Shown here: one piece after another, positions 1-9,159 of the stretch | Layout: each line of letters starts with the position of its first letter | How positions within the stretch are numbered: position 1 is the first letter of the stretch | Assembly: GCA_026989095.1 (NCBI GenBank) | Contig: JALSKA010000188.1 | Span: 1-52,954, forward strand | Length of the DNA: 52,954 nt | Direction of reading: 5' to 3' | From: Ardenticatenaceae bacterium | GTDB taxonomy: Bacteria; Chloroflexota; Anaerolineae; Ardenticatenales; Ardenticatenaceae | Notes under the pieces: generated by a model | What the model was told of the DNA's origin: nothing | What the model saw: only the letters and a program-made list of their open reading frames with translations | Database searches by the model: none | Made by a program: the position numbers and the translations under genes

Positions 1-1
1 G

Positions 2-628
2 GACACCCCCACACCCCCGCCGGCGGAGCCCTCGCCCACGGCGCCCCCCAACCCGCCGCCGCCCACGGCCACGCCCGCCGATCAGCCCCCGCCCCCGCCG
101 CCGGCCACGGCGACGCCCGCGCCGCCTCCGCCGGCGGAGCCCCCACCAGAGCCGCCGCCCCCGGCGTGCCCGATCCGGCTGGAGGGCTTCGTCTTCGACG
201 AGACCGGCGCCCCCATGGTGGACGTGCTCGTGCGCCTGTCCGGCCCCGGCTGGAGCGCCGAGTGGCGCACGGACACCAACGGCTTCTTCTACTTCAACGG
301 CCTCTGCGAGGGCGATGCCACGGTGGAGGCCATCGTCAACGGCCAGGTGATCGCGCGGACGGAGGTGCGCCTCGAAGGGGCGGGGCCGATCCAGGTGACG
401 CTCCAGGCCGGCCAGCCGGGCGCGCAGCCCACGGCGACCACGACGCCCGCGCTGGCGACGGCCACGCCCGCCCCCACGCCGTCCGGGCCAACGCCCACGC
501 CCCAGGTGGTCACCCGCCTGCCCCAGACGGGTTCTTCAACGTTGCCTATGTTGCTGATCGCAGGCGCATTGGCTATAATCATGTTCGGCGTGCGCCTGAT
601 CCGACAACATCGCCACGGGGCGCCGTGA
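2..628 (+). CDS. Partial Pro/Thr-rich surface protein with LPXTG-like C-terminus
   Basis: The gene enters from the left edge with its reading frame open from base 2, so only the C-terminal 208 residues are seen. The first ~55 residues are a Pro/Ala/Thr linker. They are followed by a small beta-sandwich resembling a carboxypeptidase-regulatory/Cna-B-like domain (around RLEGFVFDETGAPMVDVLV). A second Thr/Pro/Ala linker leads to LPQTG, a hydrophobic segment of about 20 residues and a basic tail (RLIRQHRHGAP). That order matches a sortase-type cell-wall sorting signal. The protein is probably extracellular and anchored at the envelope. It lies just upstream of the tad pseudopilin genes. No sortase gene is visible, so the anchoring reaction is inferred. 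The N-terminal function is unknown. Confidence 0.85.
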   Translation, partial: DTPTPPPAEPSPTAPPNPPPPTATPADQPPPPPPATATPAPPPPAEPPPEPPPPACPIRLEGFVFDETGAPMVDVLVRLSGPGWSAEWRTDTNGFFYFNGLCEGDATVEAIVNGQVIARTEVRLEGAGPIQVTLQAGQPGAQPTATTTPALATATPAPTPSGPTPTPQVVTRLPQTGSSTLPMLLIAGALAIIMFGVRLIRQHRHGAP

Positions 629-709
629 GGGACGAAGGTCCACCAACGGCACATCGGGCACGACCGGTTGACTTCAAAGGTCCTGAAAGGGCGTGGGAGC
701 GAGGTCCTA

Positions 710-738
710 TGTTCACGGCGCCCGCTCTTGTGTATAAT
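710..738 (+). promoter_or_regulatory. Candidate promoter of the tad pseudopilin genes
   Basis: A perfect -10 box TATAAT lies at 733-738, and a weak -35 (TGTTCA, 710-715) is 17 bp upstream. About 20 bp further on, positions 759-776 form a compact hairpin (GCACGCC, GGCA loop, GGCGTGC) at the start of the leader. The weak -35 makes the assignment moderate. Confidence 0.5.
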
Positions 739-829
739 GACAATGGTAAAGAGTACCTGCACGCCGGCAGGCGTGCGTGCCCTTGAGCATTGGCGCCCAG
801 AACCGCCCGGAAACGAACGCGGAGCCACC

Positions 830-1396
830 ATGAGAACGCGAAGGGGAAGCCGACATCACCCCAGAAAACAGAGGGACAGGGAGCGGGGGCAGAGCCTCGT
901 CGAGGCGTCGATCACGCTGGTCTTCCTGCTCCTGCTCGTGATCGCCATCTTCGAGATGGCCCAAGTCTTCTCCACGTACCTGGTGTTGGTCAACTCGGTG
1001 CGGGACGGGGCCATCTACGCGGCCAGCCATGCCAAGAGCAACCAGCTCCCACAGGACGTGGAGACGCTGAAGCGGCAGCCCAATTACCAGCCGAACACGT
1101 ACTGCTCGAATCCCACCAACCCGTCCTTGGGCCACTTGAACACCTATTGCGAGCGCATCAAGCAGGGGATCCTGATCCGAGGGCTCGACCCGCAGGGGGC
1201 GTACTTGACCATTCTGGACCCGGTGTTCGTGCCCACGACGAAGAACGCGGCCGGGTTCACGATCTTAGTGGGGGCCGAGTACCGGTTGACGACGCTCTTC
1301 ACCAGCTCGATTTCCCTGCCCCTGCTCGGCCGTATGGGGCTGCCGTCCCAGTACACGGTTTCCTACACGATGGAAGTGGATCCGACAGCATGGTGA
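830..1396 (+). CDS. TadE-like pseudopilin
   Basis: This 188-residue protein has a basic N-terminus, then G20-QSLVE and one long hydrophobic helix (about 27-45). Glu25 falls at the +5 position expected of type IVb prepilins if cleavage follows Gly20. The rest is a periplasm-type globular domain with two cysteines. TadE proteins are minor pseudopilins of the Tad/Flp adhesive pilus, processed by a TadV-type peptidase that is not encoded here. The ATG at 830 was chosen because it places the prepilin motif near the N-terminus. The stop overlaps the next gene by 7 bases, suggesting translational coupling. Confidence 0.85.
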   Translation: MRTRRGSRHHPRKQRDRERGQSLVEASITLVFLLLLVIAIFEMAQVFSTYLVLVNSVRDGAIYAASHAKSNQLPQDVETLKRQPNYQPNTYCSNPTNPSLGHLNTYCERIKQGILIRGLDPQGAYLTILDPVFVPTTKNAAGFTILVGAEYRLTTLFTSSISLPLLGRMGLPSQYTVSYTMEVDPTAW

Positions 1397-1803
1397 GGAA
1401 GATGCCGGTTCGACAACAGAAGGAGAGGGGCCAGGCCCTGTTGGAGTTCGCCCTCTCGTTGCCGGTGGTGCTCATGGTGCTGATCGGCTTCGTGGGGATG
1501 GCCTACTTGTTCTACTCGTGGATCACCCTCTACCACGCGGCCAACGAGGGGGTGAGCTACGCCGTGCGCTATCCCCAGGCCACGGAGTTTCAAATCGTGC
1601 AAAACGCCATTCGCCCGAACATGTTCGCGCTCTACGACGCTTCTAACATTGTGGTGAGAAAATACCCTGACCGAGTGACGATCTTGATCGAGTACCAAGT
1701 TCCTCTGCCAACGGTGCGCATTCCATACGTGCTCACCGACGGCGAAGTGGTCTTATTGCAGCCTTTTCCAATGCGTGTGAGGAGTGTGGCGTTTTATGAT
1801 TGA
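1390..1803 (+). CDS. TadE/TadF-like pseudopilin
   Basis: This 137-residue protein has the same architecture as its upstream neighbour: basic N-terminus, G14-QALLE with Glu19 at +5, a single hydrophobic helix (about 20-42) and a small soluble domain. It is likely the second minor pseudopilin (TadF role) of the Tad pilus. The start overlaps the previous stop; an alternative ATG lies at 1402. The two short proteins probably act as a pair at the pilus base or tip, by analogy with TadE/TadF of other bacteria. Confidence 0.82.
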   Translation: MVRKMPVRQQKERGQALLEFALSLPVVLMVLIGFVGMAYLFYSWITLYHAANEGVSYAVRYPQATEFQIVQNAIRPNMFALYDASNIVVRKYPDRVTILIEYQVPLPTVRIPYVLTDGEVVLLQPFPMRVRSVAFYD

Positions 1804-1862
1804 GAGCATTGACCAAAGACACGTCGCGCCCTGAAAACAAGAAGCTGAAGGAGGTGGCACCC

Positions 1863-4037
1863 ATGCGACGAAATGAACGAGGACAGTCGTTACTGATCAT
1901 GGGCGTGGCCATGGCCGCGCTGCTGGCCCTCATGGCGCTGGTGATCGACGCCGGCAACGGGTATGTCCAGCGGCGCATCGTCCAGAACGCCACGGACGCG
2001 GCCGCCTTGGCCGGCGGCGTCGAGCTGGCCATGACGCCCAAGGTCAACGGCCGGTACGCCGGGTCGCCGGCCGACGAGCGGCGCATCCTGAAGGCTGTGC
2101 TGCGCGTGGCCCAGGAGAACGGGATTCCCGACACCAACGGCAACCCCAACGACTTGATCAACGACAACGTTGTGGTCTACTTCGTGGGGCCCAACGGGGA
2201 GCGGCTCGGCCGCCCACTGCCCCAGAACCGCGGCGTGCCACCTCAGTGGGAAGTTGCGGGCATCGAGGTGCAGATAAACAAGAACTTCGGCACCTACTTC
2301 GCGCGCCTCGTCGGGGTCGACCGCATGACGGCCGCTGCCTCGGCCCAGGGGCTGGCCAACCCCAACTGGTGCCCGGGCAGTGGGGACAACCTCTTCCCCA
2401 TCGCCGTCAGCACGGCCACGTTCGCGGGTGACCCGGGCGGCCAGCCGGTGCCCGGCCAGACGTACCGCATCTGGGAGAAGGGCCGCAATTCGTCCTACGG
2501 CAACTTCGGCTGGCTCTCGTGGAACAACGACCCCAGCAACACCACGCTGGTCGCCAACATGCACGACCTGCGCCGCAGCGGCACGTGGCGCGTAGGCGAC
2601 TTGGTGCCCGGCGCCACGGGCGTGCAGGTGAGCCGGGGCGTGCGCAACGAGCTGGACGCCTACATCGCCGGCCGCGTGCACAACGGCATCGAGCACGACC
2701 CGGCCGTGGTGGTGCCCATCTACGACTACACGGTGGGCCGGGGCAACAACCTGCGCTACCACATCGTGGGCTTCGCCAAGTTCCGCATCACCGACTACAA
2801 CTTCCGCGGCCGCAACAAGTGGATCGAGGGCACGTTCGAGCGCTTCGTCTCCTCGGACGCGGAGCCGGGCGGCGAGTGCTACTTGGGCTCCACGGTGAAG
2901 CTGCGCGAGCCCAAGGACCAGACCCGCAGCATTGTGGGCACGGTGCACATCAACGAGGTCTTCTTCACGCCGGGCTACAGCTCCAGCGTGCACGTGCCCG
3001 TGGACGTGATGCTGGTCATGGACATCTCCGGTTCCATGCGGGCTGGGTGGAGCGGCGGCTCCTCGAAGTTGCAGTCGGCCAAGGACGCCCTGCTCCGCTT
3101 CAACAGCTACCTCCAGCCCGACAAGGGCGACCGGGTGGGGTTGGTCACCTATCCCTACATCACAAGAGGCAGGCGGTACCGCACGGTCTGCCGCGGCTAT
3201 CGGCTGAGCAGCTACTACTTCGGCCAGGTGCGCTCGCCGCTCACGAACAATGTGGCCTACGTGAACAACATCATCAGCGGCTTGAGCGCTAACGGCGGCA
3301 CGCCCATCGCCCACGCCCTCCAGCAGGCGCGCGAGCAGTTGCTGAACGACCTGCGCCCAGGCGCCGTGCCGGTGCTGATCCTGGCGTCTGACGGTATCGC
3401 CAACATCACCATCGACGGCAAGTGGACCGGCTTCAGCGGCGGGGCTGGGCAGGGCCAGAACACGCCGCCGTGCAACAACCAGGCCGAACAGCAGACCATC
3501 GACCAGGCCAACTTGGCCAAGGAGGCCGGCATCATCGTCTTCACCATCGCCATCGGCGACGGCTTCAACACGGACGTGCTCCAGGCCACGGCCTCGCCCG
3601 ACTTCGACCTGAACGGCAACGGCCGCATCGACCCGAACGAGCGCCACTTCTTCATCGCCAGGAGCGACGCCGACCTCGACGCCATCTACGAGCAGATCGG
3701 CAACCGCGTGCGCAACATCGCCCAGGAGGGCAAGATCCGCACGCAGGAGACGGCCGGTGAGGGCGCCGTGGTGCGGCTCTACAACGTGGACACCGGCTCG
3801 GTGCGCACGACCGTGGCCGGACCCGGCGGTGCCTTCGCCTTCGAGGACATCGAGCCCGGCACCTACCGGATCACGGCTTGGGCCACGCGCAACGGCCTCA
3901 CCTACGACATCCTCACCGACGGCAACGGTGGCCCGCCGCTCAACCCGCAGTACGTCGAAATCCAGGTGGGCCAGGGCACCGGGACGACCGACGCGGCCGT
4001 CATCTACCTCGCCACGGACGACATCGTCTCGCCGTAG
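1863..4037 (+). CDS. TadG-like protein with vWA domain and C-terminal Cna/Sdr-like domain
   Basis: This is a 724-residue protein. The N-terminus carries the prepilin-like RGQSLL and a hydrophobic helix (about 10-29), followed by the alternating NATDAAALAGG segment typical of TadG/TadE-family starts. A von Willebrand A domain begins near residue 383, with the MIDAS motif D-I-S-G-S at 387-391 and a later ASDGIAN strand. The C-terminus (about 625-715) looks like a carboxypeptidase-regulatory/SdrD-B fold (FAFEDIEPGTYRITAWA). A strong AAGGAGGTG site precedes the ATG. The likely role is an extracellular metal-dependent adhesion module of the pilus. The N-terminal 200-380 region is not recognised. 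Confidence 0.85.
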   Translation: MRRNERGQSLLIMGVAMAALLALMALVIDAGNGYVQRRIVQNATDAAALAGGVELAMTPKVNGRYAGSPADERRILKAVLRVAQENGIPDTNGNPNDLINDNVVVYFVGPNGERLGRPLPQNRGVPPQWEVAGIEVQINKNFGTYFARLVGVDRMTAAASAQGLANPNWCPGSGDNLFPIAVSTATFAGDPGGQPVPGQTYRIWEKGRNSSYGNFGWLSWNNDPSNTTLVANMHDLRRSGTWRVGDLVPGATGVQVSRGVRNELDAYIAGRVHNGIEHDPAVVVPIYDYTVGRGNNLRYHIVGFAKFRITDYNFRGRNKWIEGTFERFVSSDAEPGGECYLGSTVKLREPKDQTRSIVGTVHINEVFFTPGYSSSVHVPVDVMLVMDISGSMRAGWSGGSSKLQSAKDALLRFNSYLQPDKGDRVGLVTYPYITRGRRYRTVCRGYRLSSYYFGQVRSPLTNNVAYVNNIISGLSANGGTPIAHALQQAREQLLNDLRPGAVPVLILASDGIANITIDGKWTGFSGGAGQGQNTPPCNNQAEQQTIDQANLAKEAGIIVFTIAIGDGFNTDVLQATASPDFDLNGNGRIDPNERHFFIARSDADLDAIYEQIGNRVRNIAQEGKIRTQETAGEGAVVRLYNVDTGSVRTTVAGPGGAFAFEDIEPGTYRITAWATRNGLTYDILTDGNGGPPLNPQYVEIQVGQGTGTTDAAVIYLATDDIVSP

Positions 4038-4065
4038 TCCACGGTGCCATAGCTGTGCCGCACGC

Positions 4066-4100
4066 GGGGGAGAGGAGGACATGTTCGTCACCTCTCCCCC
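4066..4100 (+). terminator. Hairpin downstream of the tadG-like gene
   Basis: GGGGGAGAGG (4066-4075) pairs perfectly with CCTCTCCCCC (4091-4100) around a 15-base loop. The downstream sequence is only mildly T-rich, so it may act as a weak terminator or an mRNA 3' stabiliser. A second, longer-looped inverted repeat (4114-4121 with 4153-4160) follows before the next gene. Confidence 0.5.
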
Positions 4101-4235
4101 TCTCTATTGAATCCCCCGCTTGGCCCTTTGTGACTTACATACCTCATTGTGAAAGCGGGGCGTTAAAGGCGTTTGCAGCACGTTTTGGCCAACCCGGCCG
4201 GCACACAGGGAGAGCACGGAGAGGGTGAGAAGACC

Positions 4236-7200
4236 ATGAACCGAAAAGAGGTGCAGGCGGTGCAATCGGGGAGCCGGAGCTGGTGGCGGGGACTGGGCCT
4301 TGCGGCGCTCCTCGTCGCCGTGTTCGTCCTCTCCTTACAGGCGCTCCTGGCCGTTGTCCGCGCCGAGCCCAGCGCGCCCCAGGCGCCGGCGGCGCTGGTC
4401 ACCGTGGCCGACGACACGGCCGAGGACTTCTACCAGGGATCGTTTTACCACACGGGAGTCTCCCGCCGCACTCCCCCTGAAGGCGACGGCAACGGCGAGC
4501 TGCGCCTGTTGGCCGTGGGCATTGCCGGCACGTGGTACATCACCGAGACGCCCCCCGGCCTGCCCCCCGTCCAGAGCCACTCCCTGGAAATCTACAAGGA
4601 CACCTCGGGCCGTGAACGCCTCTACGTGATTGGCGGCGCAGATGCGGGCCGAGTCCCGACGACGACAATCTACACGGCCCCCATCATCACCAGCACCACG
4701 CCCGGCGTGCCGGACATCCCCGGCCCTTGGACGTTGGCGGCCACCATGCCCTACTCCGTCTACGACCACCAGTCCGTCATCGTGCCGGGCACGAACCAGG
4801 ATTTCCTGTACGTGATCGGCGGCATTGACGCAACGGATAACCCGACAAGCTCGGTCATCTTCGCCCCCATCAACAGGGCCGACGGCTCCATCGGCGCCTT
4901 TTCCACCGCCGCCCCGTTGCCGGCAGAGAACTACGATTGTGACGGCGACGGATTTGCCGACTACCAGAACTACCCGTCCGTTGGACGCGCTCAAATGGGC
5001 GTCGTGCAGGTGAACGGCACCATCTACGTGATCGGTGGTTCACCCTACAGCCCATCGGGCACAAAGTGTGTGTTCTACGCCACGCCGGACCCCAACACCG
5101 GCCAGATTACGAGCTGGACAGGCACCGAAAACTTCCCCGAGCTGGTCTACGGCAACACGGCCACGGTCTACGACGGCACCATCTACAGCATCGGCGGCTC
5201 GGACACGTCGGCGGCCGTCTACAAGATCACGCCCAACGCGGACGGCAGCCTGCCGGCTTCCGGGTGGGTGGCCGAGACGAACACCCAGAACAACCACCAC
5301 CGCTCCGTGGCCGTGACCTACAACGGCCAGGTCCTGCTGGTCGGCGGGGCGATCAACGACCGGCAGACGCCCCAGAACACGGTGAACGTGGCCCTCATCA
5401 ACCAGGACGGCACCCTCGACACGTGGATCACCACCGAGCAGCTCAACTACCCGCGCCTCTTCCACGACGCCGTGGTCTCCAGCCGGGGCTGGATCTACGT
5501 CGTGGGCGGCGACGTGAGCACAACCGGCACGCCCAACATCACCCCGCACATCGAGTACGGCACGATGGAGGGCGAAGGGCGCCAGTACGCCCCTTGGGGC
5601 GAGTTCGTCTCCCGCGTCTTCGCGCTCGACAAGGAGCGCCCGCTCCAGGAGCTGCGCTGGACCACGTACATCACCGATACGTCCAAAATGACGGTGACCA
5701 TCGAGTACAGGATCGCCAACACGCCCTCCGCCCTGGCCGCCGCCCCCTGGCAGGGCCCGTTCAACACCGACTACTCCGTCAACGGGCTGAACACCACCAC
5801 CATTACCTTGGGCGCCCAGACCGCCCAGTTCTTCCAATACCGCATCCGCATGGGGACGCGGATCACGACGGCCACGCCCATCGTGCAGAAGGTGGAGCTG
5901 GTGTACGAGGTCACGCCGCCCGACTTGGCCGTCTCCAAGAAAACTGACGTCACCTCCGCCGGCCCCGGCGACCTGATCACCTACACCATCACCTACGAGA
6001 GCGTGCTCACCGACAGCGCGCCGGCCACGGGGGTGAGGATCACCGAGACCATTCCACCCTTTGTCGATTACGTCTCCGCCTCCCCCTACAACTTCTCCTT
6101 CGTGGGCACCCTGGCCGACGGCTCGAAACAGTACGCCGTCACCCTGCCGGGCGAACTCCAGGGCGGCGTGACGGGCACGCTCACCTTCGTCACCCGGGTG
6201 ACCACCACCATCTCGGCGCTGCCCTTCAACAACCCGCAGATCACCAACACGGTGGAGATCGGCCACGACGGCACCGCCGGACCCGACCGGGCGCAGGCCA
6301 ACAACAAGGCCACCATCTTCACGCCCCTCCAGGTGGTCACGCTCCAGGTCATCAAGGAGAACTCGCCCCAGGGCGAGGTGGAGCCGGGCGACGAGATCGT
6401 CTACACCCTGCGCTACTCCAACACCAGCGATTACCAGGCCACTGGAGTGGTCATCGAGGACCCCATCCCGGCCAACACCACTTACGTGGCCGGCAGCGCC
6501 ACCGGCCCGGTGGACACCAGCCAACTGCCCGCCAAGCTGCGCTGGAACATTGGCACCCTGGCCCCCCACACCGGCGGCGTGGTCTCCTTCAAGGTGCGGG
6601 TGCGAACGGACGTGGAGGGCATCGACGGCGACTTCGAGAACCAGGCCACCATCTGGGGCAACGAGACGCTCCCCAATCCGAGCAACGGCGTGGTCAACAC
6701 GCTGAAGACGGTGGAGGCGCTGGAGATATCCAAGTCGGCCACGCCTGCCGTCGTCAAGGCCGGTGACCTCATCACCTTCACGGTCCGCTACACCAACACG
6801 GGCAACGTTGACCTGAGCCAAGTGGTCATCACCGACCCGGTGCCCTTGCACACCGACTACCTGCCCGGCACCATCACAGGCCCCGGCGCCGACGACAGCA
6901 ACCCCGAAGTGCTCGTCTGGAACGTGGGCACCGTGCCCATCGGCTCGAGCGGCACGGTGAGCTTTGTGGTGCGTGCCAAGAAGCCCTTGGCCGCCGGCAC
7001 CACGGCCATCCAGAACGTGGCCTTCGCCCAGAGCAAAACCATCGGGCCCATCCAGAGTTCGCCGGCCATCGTCGCCGTGGGCTCGAAGCCCAAGTTCGTC
7101 ATCACCAAACGGGCAAGCCCGGCCTACGGCATCAAGCCGGGCGACACCATCACCTTCACCATCGCCTACACGAACGTCGGCAGCATCGGCGCCCAGAATG

Positions 7201-8216
7201 TGGTCATCACAGACCGCCTGCCGGCCAACACCACGCTGCTCGACAGCGGCAACGCCACGTCAACCGCGGGCGGCGTGCTGCGGTGGGAGCACTCCGGCGA
7301 GCTGGTCGGCCTCGGCGGGTCCGGGAGCGTGCAGTTCACAGTGCGCGTGGACGACGTGGGCGCCGGGGGCATCGCCAACGAGGAGTACCGCATCTCCAGC
7401 GCCGAGGGCATCTGGGCCACGGGCAAGCCGGTCTACGTGCCCGTGGGCGCCGACTTCGTGCCCGTCTACTTGCAGGCCACCAAACAGGTGCTCAACCCCA
7501 ACGACACCTTCTCCATCCTGGTGGGCGTGACCAACCAAGGAGGTGCCCCCAACGTCAGCAACCAGAACTGGGGCATCTGGGTGGACCTCTACGTGAAGAA
7601 CTCGCCCACGCCGCCGGCCTCCCCCCAGGAAACGTCGAACACCAACGTCTACTGGTACGTCTTCGGCAACGAGATCGAGGGGGGCACGGTCAAGGACCTG
7701 AGCTCGGCCAGTGGCACCGGGCCGGGCGCGGCCACGCTCACGAAGCTCTCCGGCGCGGGCACCTACTACGTCTACGCCCAGGTGAACACCGACGACGGCT
7801 CGGCCCTCTACCCGGTTCCCGAGTGGCCCACCACCAACAACATCATCGGCCCGCTGGTCATCACGGTGACCAACGAGGTGGCCCCTGCCCCCACCGTGGC
7901 CAGCGTGACCCCGGCAACCTCGGAACCCAAGGAGGGGGTTGAGCTCACCGTCGCCGGCAGCAACTTCCAGAGCGGTGCCCAAGTGTGGCTCTACCACAGC
8001 GGCTACGGGATTCGGCTCGACCCGGAGAGCGCCCAAGTGGCCAACAGCTCCACCATCCGGGCCACCTTCGATCTGCGCGGCCAGCCCAGCGGCCAGTGGG
8101 ACGTGGTGGTGCGCAACCCGGACGGAGGCACCGGCACGCTTCCGCGCGGCTTCAGCCTGCAATCATGCCCGCCCAACTGCTCCATCTACCTGCCGGTGGT
8201 CTCCAACAAGAAATAG
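4236..8216 (+). CDS. Giant Kelch/DUF11 secreted surface protein
   Basis: This 1326-residue protein has an N-terminal signal/anchor helix (about 20-42). A Kelch-like beta-propeller region (about 120-430) shows repeated YVIGG-type strands. Four DUF11 repeats start near 564, 701, 829 and 952, each with the PGD-x-ITYTI/ITFT and ITD-x-(L/V/I)P signatures. A CARDB-like domain (about 1074) and an IPT/TIG domain (about 1221-1305) follow. It ends in CPPNCSIYLPVVSNKK, a tail resembling those of other Chloroflexota secreted proteins. The ATG at 4236 follows a GAGAGGGTGAG site. Its position between the TadG-like gene and cpaB suggests a pilus-associated adhesin or surface-layer component; that role is inferred from context. 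Confidence 0.88.
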   Translation: MNRKEVQAVQSGSRSWWRGLGLAALLVAVFVLSLQALLAVVRAEPSAPQAPAALVTVADDTAEDFYQGSFYHTGVSRRTPPEGDGNGELRLLAVGIAGTWYITETPPGLPPVQSHSLEIYKDTSGRERLYVIGGADAGRVPTTTIYTAPIITSTTPGVPDIPGPWTLAATMPYSVYDHQSVIVPGTNQDFLYVIGGIDATDNPTSSVIFAPINRADGSIGAFSTAAPLPAENYDCDGDGFADYQNYPSVGRAQMGVVQVNGTIYVIGGSPYSPSGTKCVFYATPDPNTGQITSWTGTENFPELVYGNTATVYDGTIYSIGGSDTSAAVYKITPNADGSLPASGWVAETNTQNNHHRSVAVTYNGQVLLVGGAINDRQTPQNTVNVALINQDGTLDTWITTEQLNYPRLFHDAVVSSRGWIYVVGGDVSTTGTPNITPHIEYGTMEGEGRQYAPWGEFVSRVFALDKERPLQELRWTTYITDTSKMTVTIEYRIANTPSALAAAPWQGPFNTDYSVNGLNTTTITLGAQTAQFFQYRIRMGTRITTATPIVQKVELVYEVTPPDLAVSKKTDVTSAGPGDLITYTITYESVLTDSAPATGVRITETIPPFVDYVSASPYNFSFVGTLADGSKQYAVTLPGELQGGVTGTLTFVTRVTTTISALPFNNPQITNTVEIGHDGTAGPDRAQANNKATIFTPLQVVTLQVIKENSPQGEVEPGDEIVYTLRYSNTSDYQATGVVIEDPIPANTTYVAGSATGPVDTSQLPAKLRWNIGTLAPHTGGVVSFKVRVRTDVEGIDGDFENQATIWGNETLPNPSNGVVNTLKTVEALEISKSATPAVVKAGDLITFTVRYTNTGNVDLSQVVITDPVPLHTDYLPGTITGPGADDSNPEVLVWNVGTVPIGSSGTVSFVVRAKKPLAAGTTAIQNVAFAQSKTIGPIQSSPAIVAVGSKPKFVITKRASPAYGIKPGDTITFTIAYTNVGSIGAQNVVITDRLPANTTLLDSGNATSTAGGVLRWEHSGELVGLGGSGSVQFTVRVDDVGAGGIANEEYRISSAEGIWATGKPVYVPVGADFVPVYLQATKQVLNPNDTFSILVGVTNQGGAPNVSNQNWGIWVDLYVKNSPTPPASPQETSNTNVYWYVFGNEIEGGTVKDLSSASGTGPGAATLTKLSGAGTYYVYAQVNTDDGSALYPVPEWPTTNNIIGPLVITVTNEVAPAPTVASVTPATSEPKEGVELTVAGSNFQSGAQVWLYHSGYGIRLDPESAQVANSSTIRATFDLRGQPSGQWDVVVRNPDGGTGTLPRGFSLQSCPPNCSIYLPVVSNKK

Positions 8217-8251
8217 GTGCCTTCGGCGGGCGGGCAACCTGTTGGCCCCGT

Positions 8252-8280
8252 TTGTGGAAAACTTCCACCTGGAGTACAAT
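8252..8280 (+). promoter_or_regulatory. Promoter upstream of cpaB
   Basis: TTGTGG (8252-8257) and TACAAT (8275-8280) are separated by 17 bp. Transcription would start near 8287, inside the hairpin at 8284-8312, so the hairpin would form at the very 5' end of this transcript while also ending transcripts from upstream. Confidence 0.6.
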
Positions 8281-8283
8281 CAA

Positions 8284-8317
8284 GGGGCACAGTCTCCTTG
8301 AGGCTGTGCCCCCTGTT
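8284..8317 (+). terminator. Intrinsic terminator after the giant surface protein
   Basis: GGGGCACAG (8284-8292) pairs with CTGTGCCCC (8304-8312), and an inner CTC/GAG extends the stem to about 13 pairs. A short T-containing tail follows. It separates the structural/adhesin half of the tad locus from the assembly-machine half. Confidence 0.65.
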
Positions 8318-8349
8318 TGACACAAAATTTCAACAAACAGGAGAGGACC

Positions 8350-9138
8350 ATGCGAGGCGGGAGGATTCTCATTTTGCTCGGGTTCATCTTGGCCCTCGGA
8401 GCAGGTTTCATCACCTTCATGTTCCTCCAGAACGCCGCCGGCAACCAAGCAGCCGCACCTGTGGAGACCCAATCCGTCGTCGTGGCCCTCCAACCCGTGG
8501 ACGCCCGCTCGGCCATTCCGCCCGACGCCGTGGGCATCCAGGACTGGCCGGTCACCCTCGTGCCGCCAGGCGCCCTGACGGACACGGCCCAGGTGGCCGG
8601 AAAGCTGACCGTTGGTCCCATTTTCCCGGGCCAAGTCATCGTGCAGGACATGATCGTGGACAAGGAGCAGCTCGAGGCCCAGCCGGCGGCCGCCGCCGCC
8701 CAGCTCGGCTCCGACCTCTCCTACACCATTCCTGAGGGCATGGTGGCCACTGCTTTCCCCGTCACGGAAATCTCCAGCGTGGCAGGCGCCATCCAGCCCG
8801 GCGACCGGGTGGACCTCATCATCACCGTCAACTTGCCCGAAGAGTTGGCCCCCGTCGAGGGCGGGGGCGCCCAGAACGTGGTCACCGGCTTCACCCTCCA
8901 GAACTTGGAAGTCATCAACACCGTGCCGTGGGGGGTCGAGGCCGAAGGCGCCCAAGCCGGCGGGCAGATCTACACCCTGCTCGTCGACCGCGAGCAGGCC
9001 AACATTCTCAAGTACATACGCGAGAACGCCCAGCCCGACTTCGTCCTGAGGCCGGCCGGCGATACAGCAGAATACGAGGTCCAACCGGTCACGCTCGAGT
9101 ACCTCCTCACGACCTTCAACCTCTTACCTGAACAATAA
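8350..9138 (+). CDS. cpaB: CpaB/RcpC-type Flp pilus assembly protein (SAF domain)
   Basis: This 262-residue protein has one N-terminal membrane helix (about 6-28) followed by a SAF-like domain (VVVALQPVDARSAIPPDAV) and the RcpC/CpaB C-terminal region (GDRVDLIITVN and TLLVDREQANIL). CpaB proteins sit at the membrane of the Tad secretion machine and are thought to contact peptidoglycan or the outer channel. In this secretin-less context the cell-wall contact is the more likely role. An AGGAGAGG site precedes the ATG. It starts the cpaB-cpaE-cpaF-tadB-tadC machine operon. Confidence 0.85.
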   Translation: MRGGRILILLGFILALGAGFITFMFLQNAAGNQAAAPVETQSVVVALQPVDARSAIPPDAVGIQDWPVTLVPPGALTDTAQVAGKLTVGPIFPGQVIVQDMIVDKEQLEAQPAAAAAQLGSDLSYTIPEGMVATAFPVTEISSVAGAIQPGDRVDLIITVNLPEELAPVEGGGAQNVVTGFTLQNLEVINTVPWGVEAEGAQAGGQIYTLLVDREQANILKYIRENAQPDFVLRPAGDTAEYEVQPVTLEYLLTTFNLLPEQ

Positions 9139-9159
9139 ACAGACCAGCGAGAGCACACC

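Noticed and set aside
568-582. TATAAT-like word inside the LPXTG-protein gene
   Set aside because: It lies in the codons of the hydrophobic anchor segment, has no -35, and the intergenic TATAAT at 733-738 is better placed.
1890-4091. Long open frame on the minus strand opposite the TadG-like gene
   Set aside because: It is the antisense shadow of a GC-rich gene with strong third-position bias; its translation has no recognisable domain, and the plus strand has clear motifs and a ribosome site.
5040-6851. 600-codon minus-strand frame opposite the DUF11 protein
   Set aside because: Antisense shadow with no start site and no domain.
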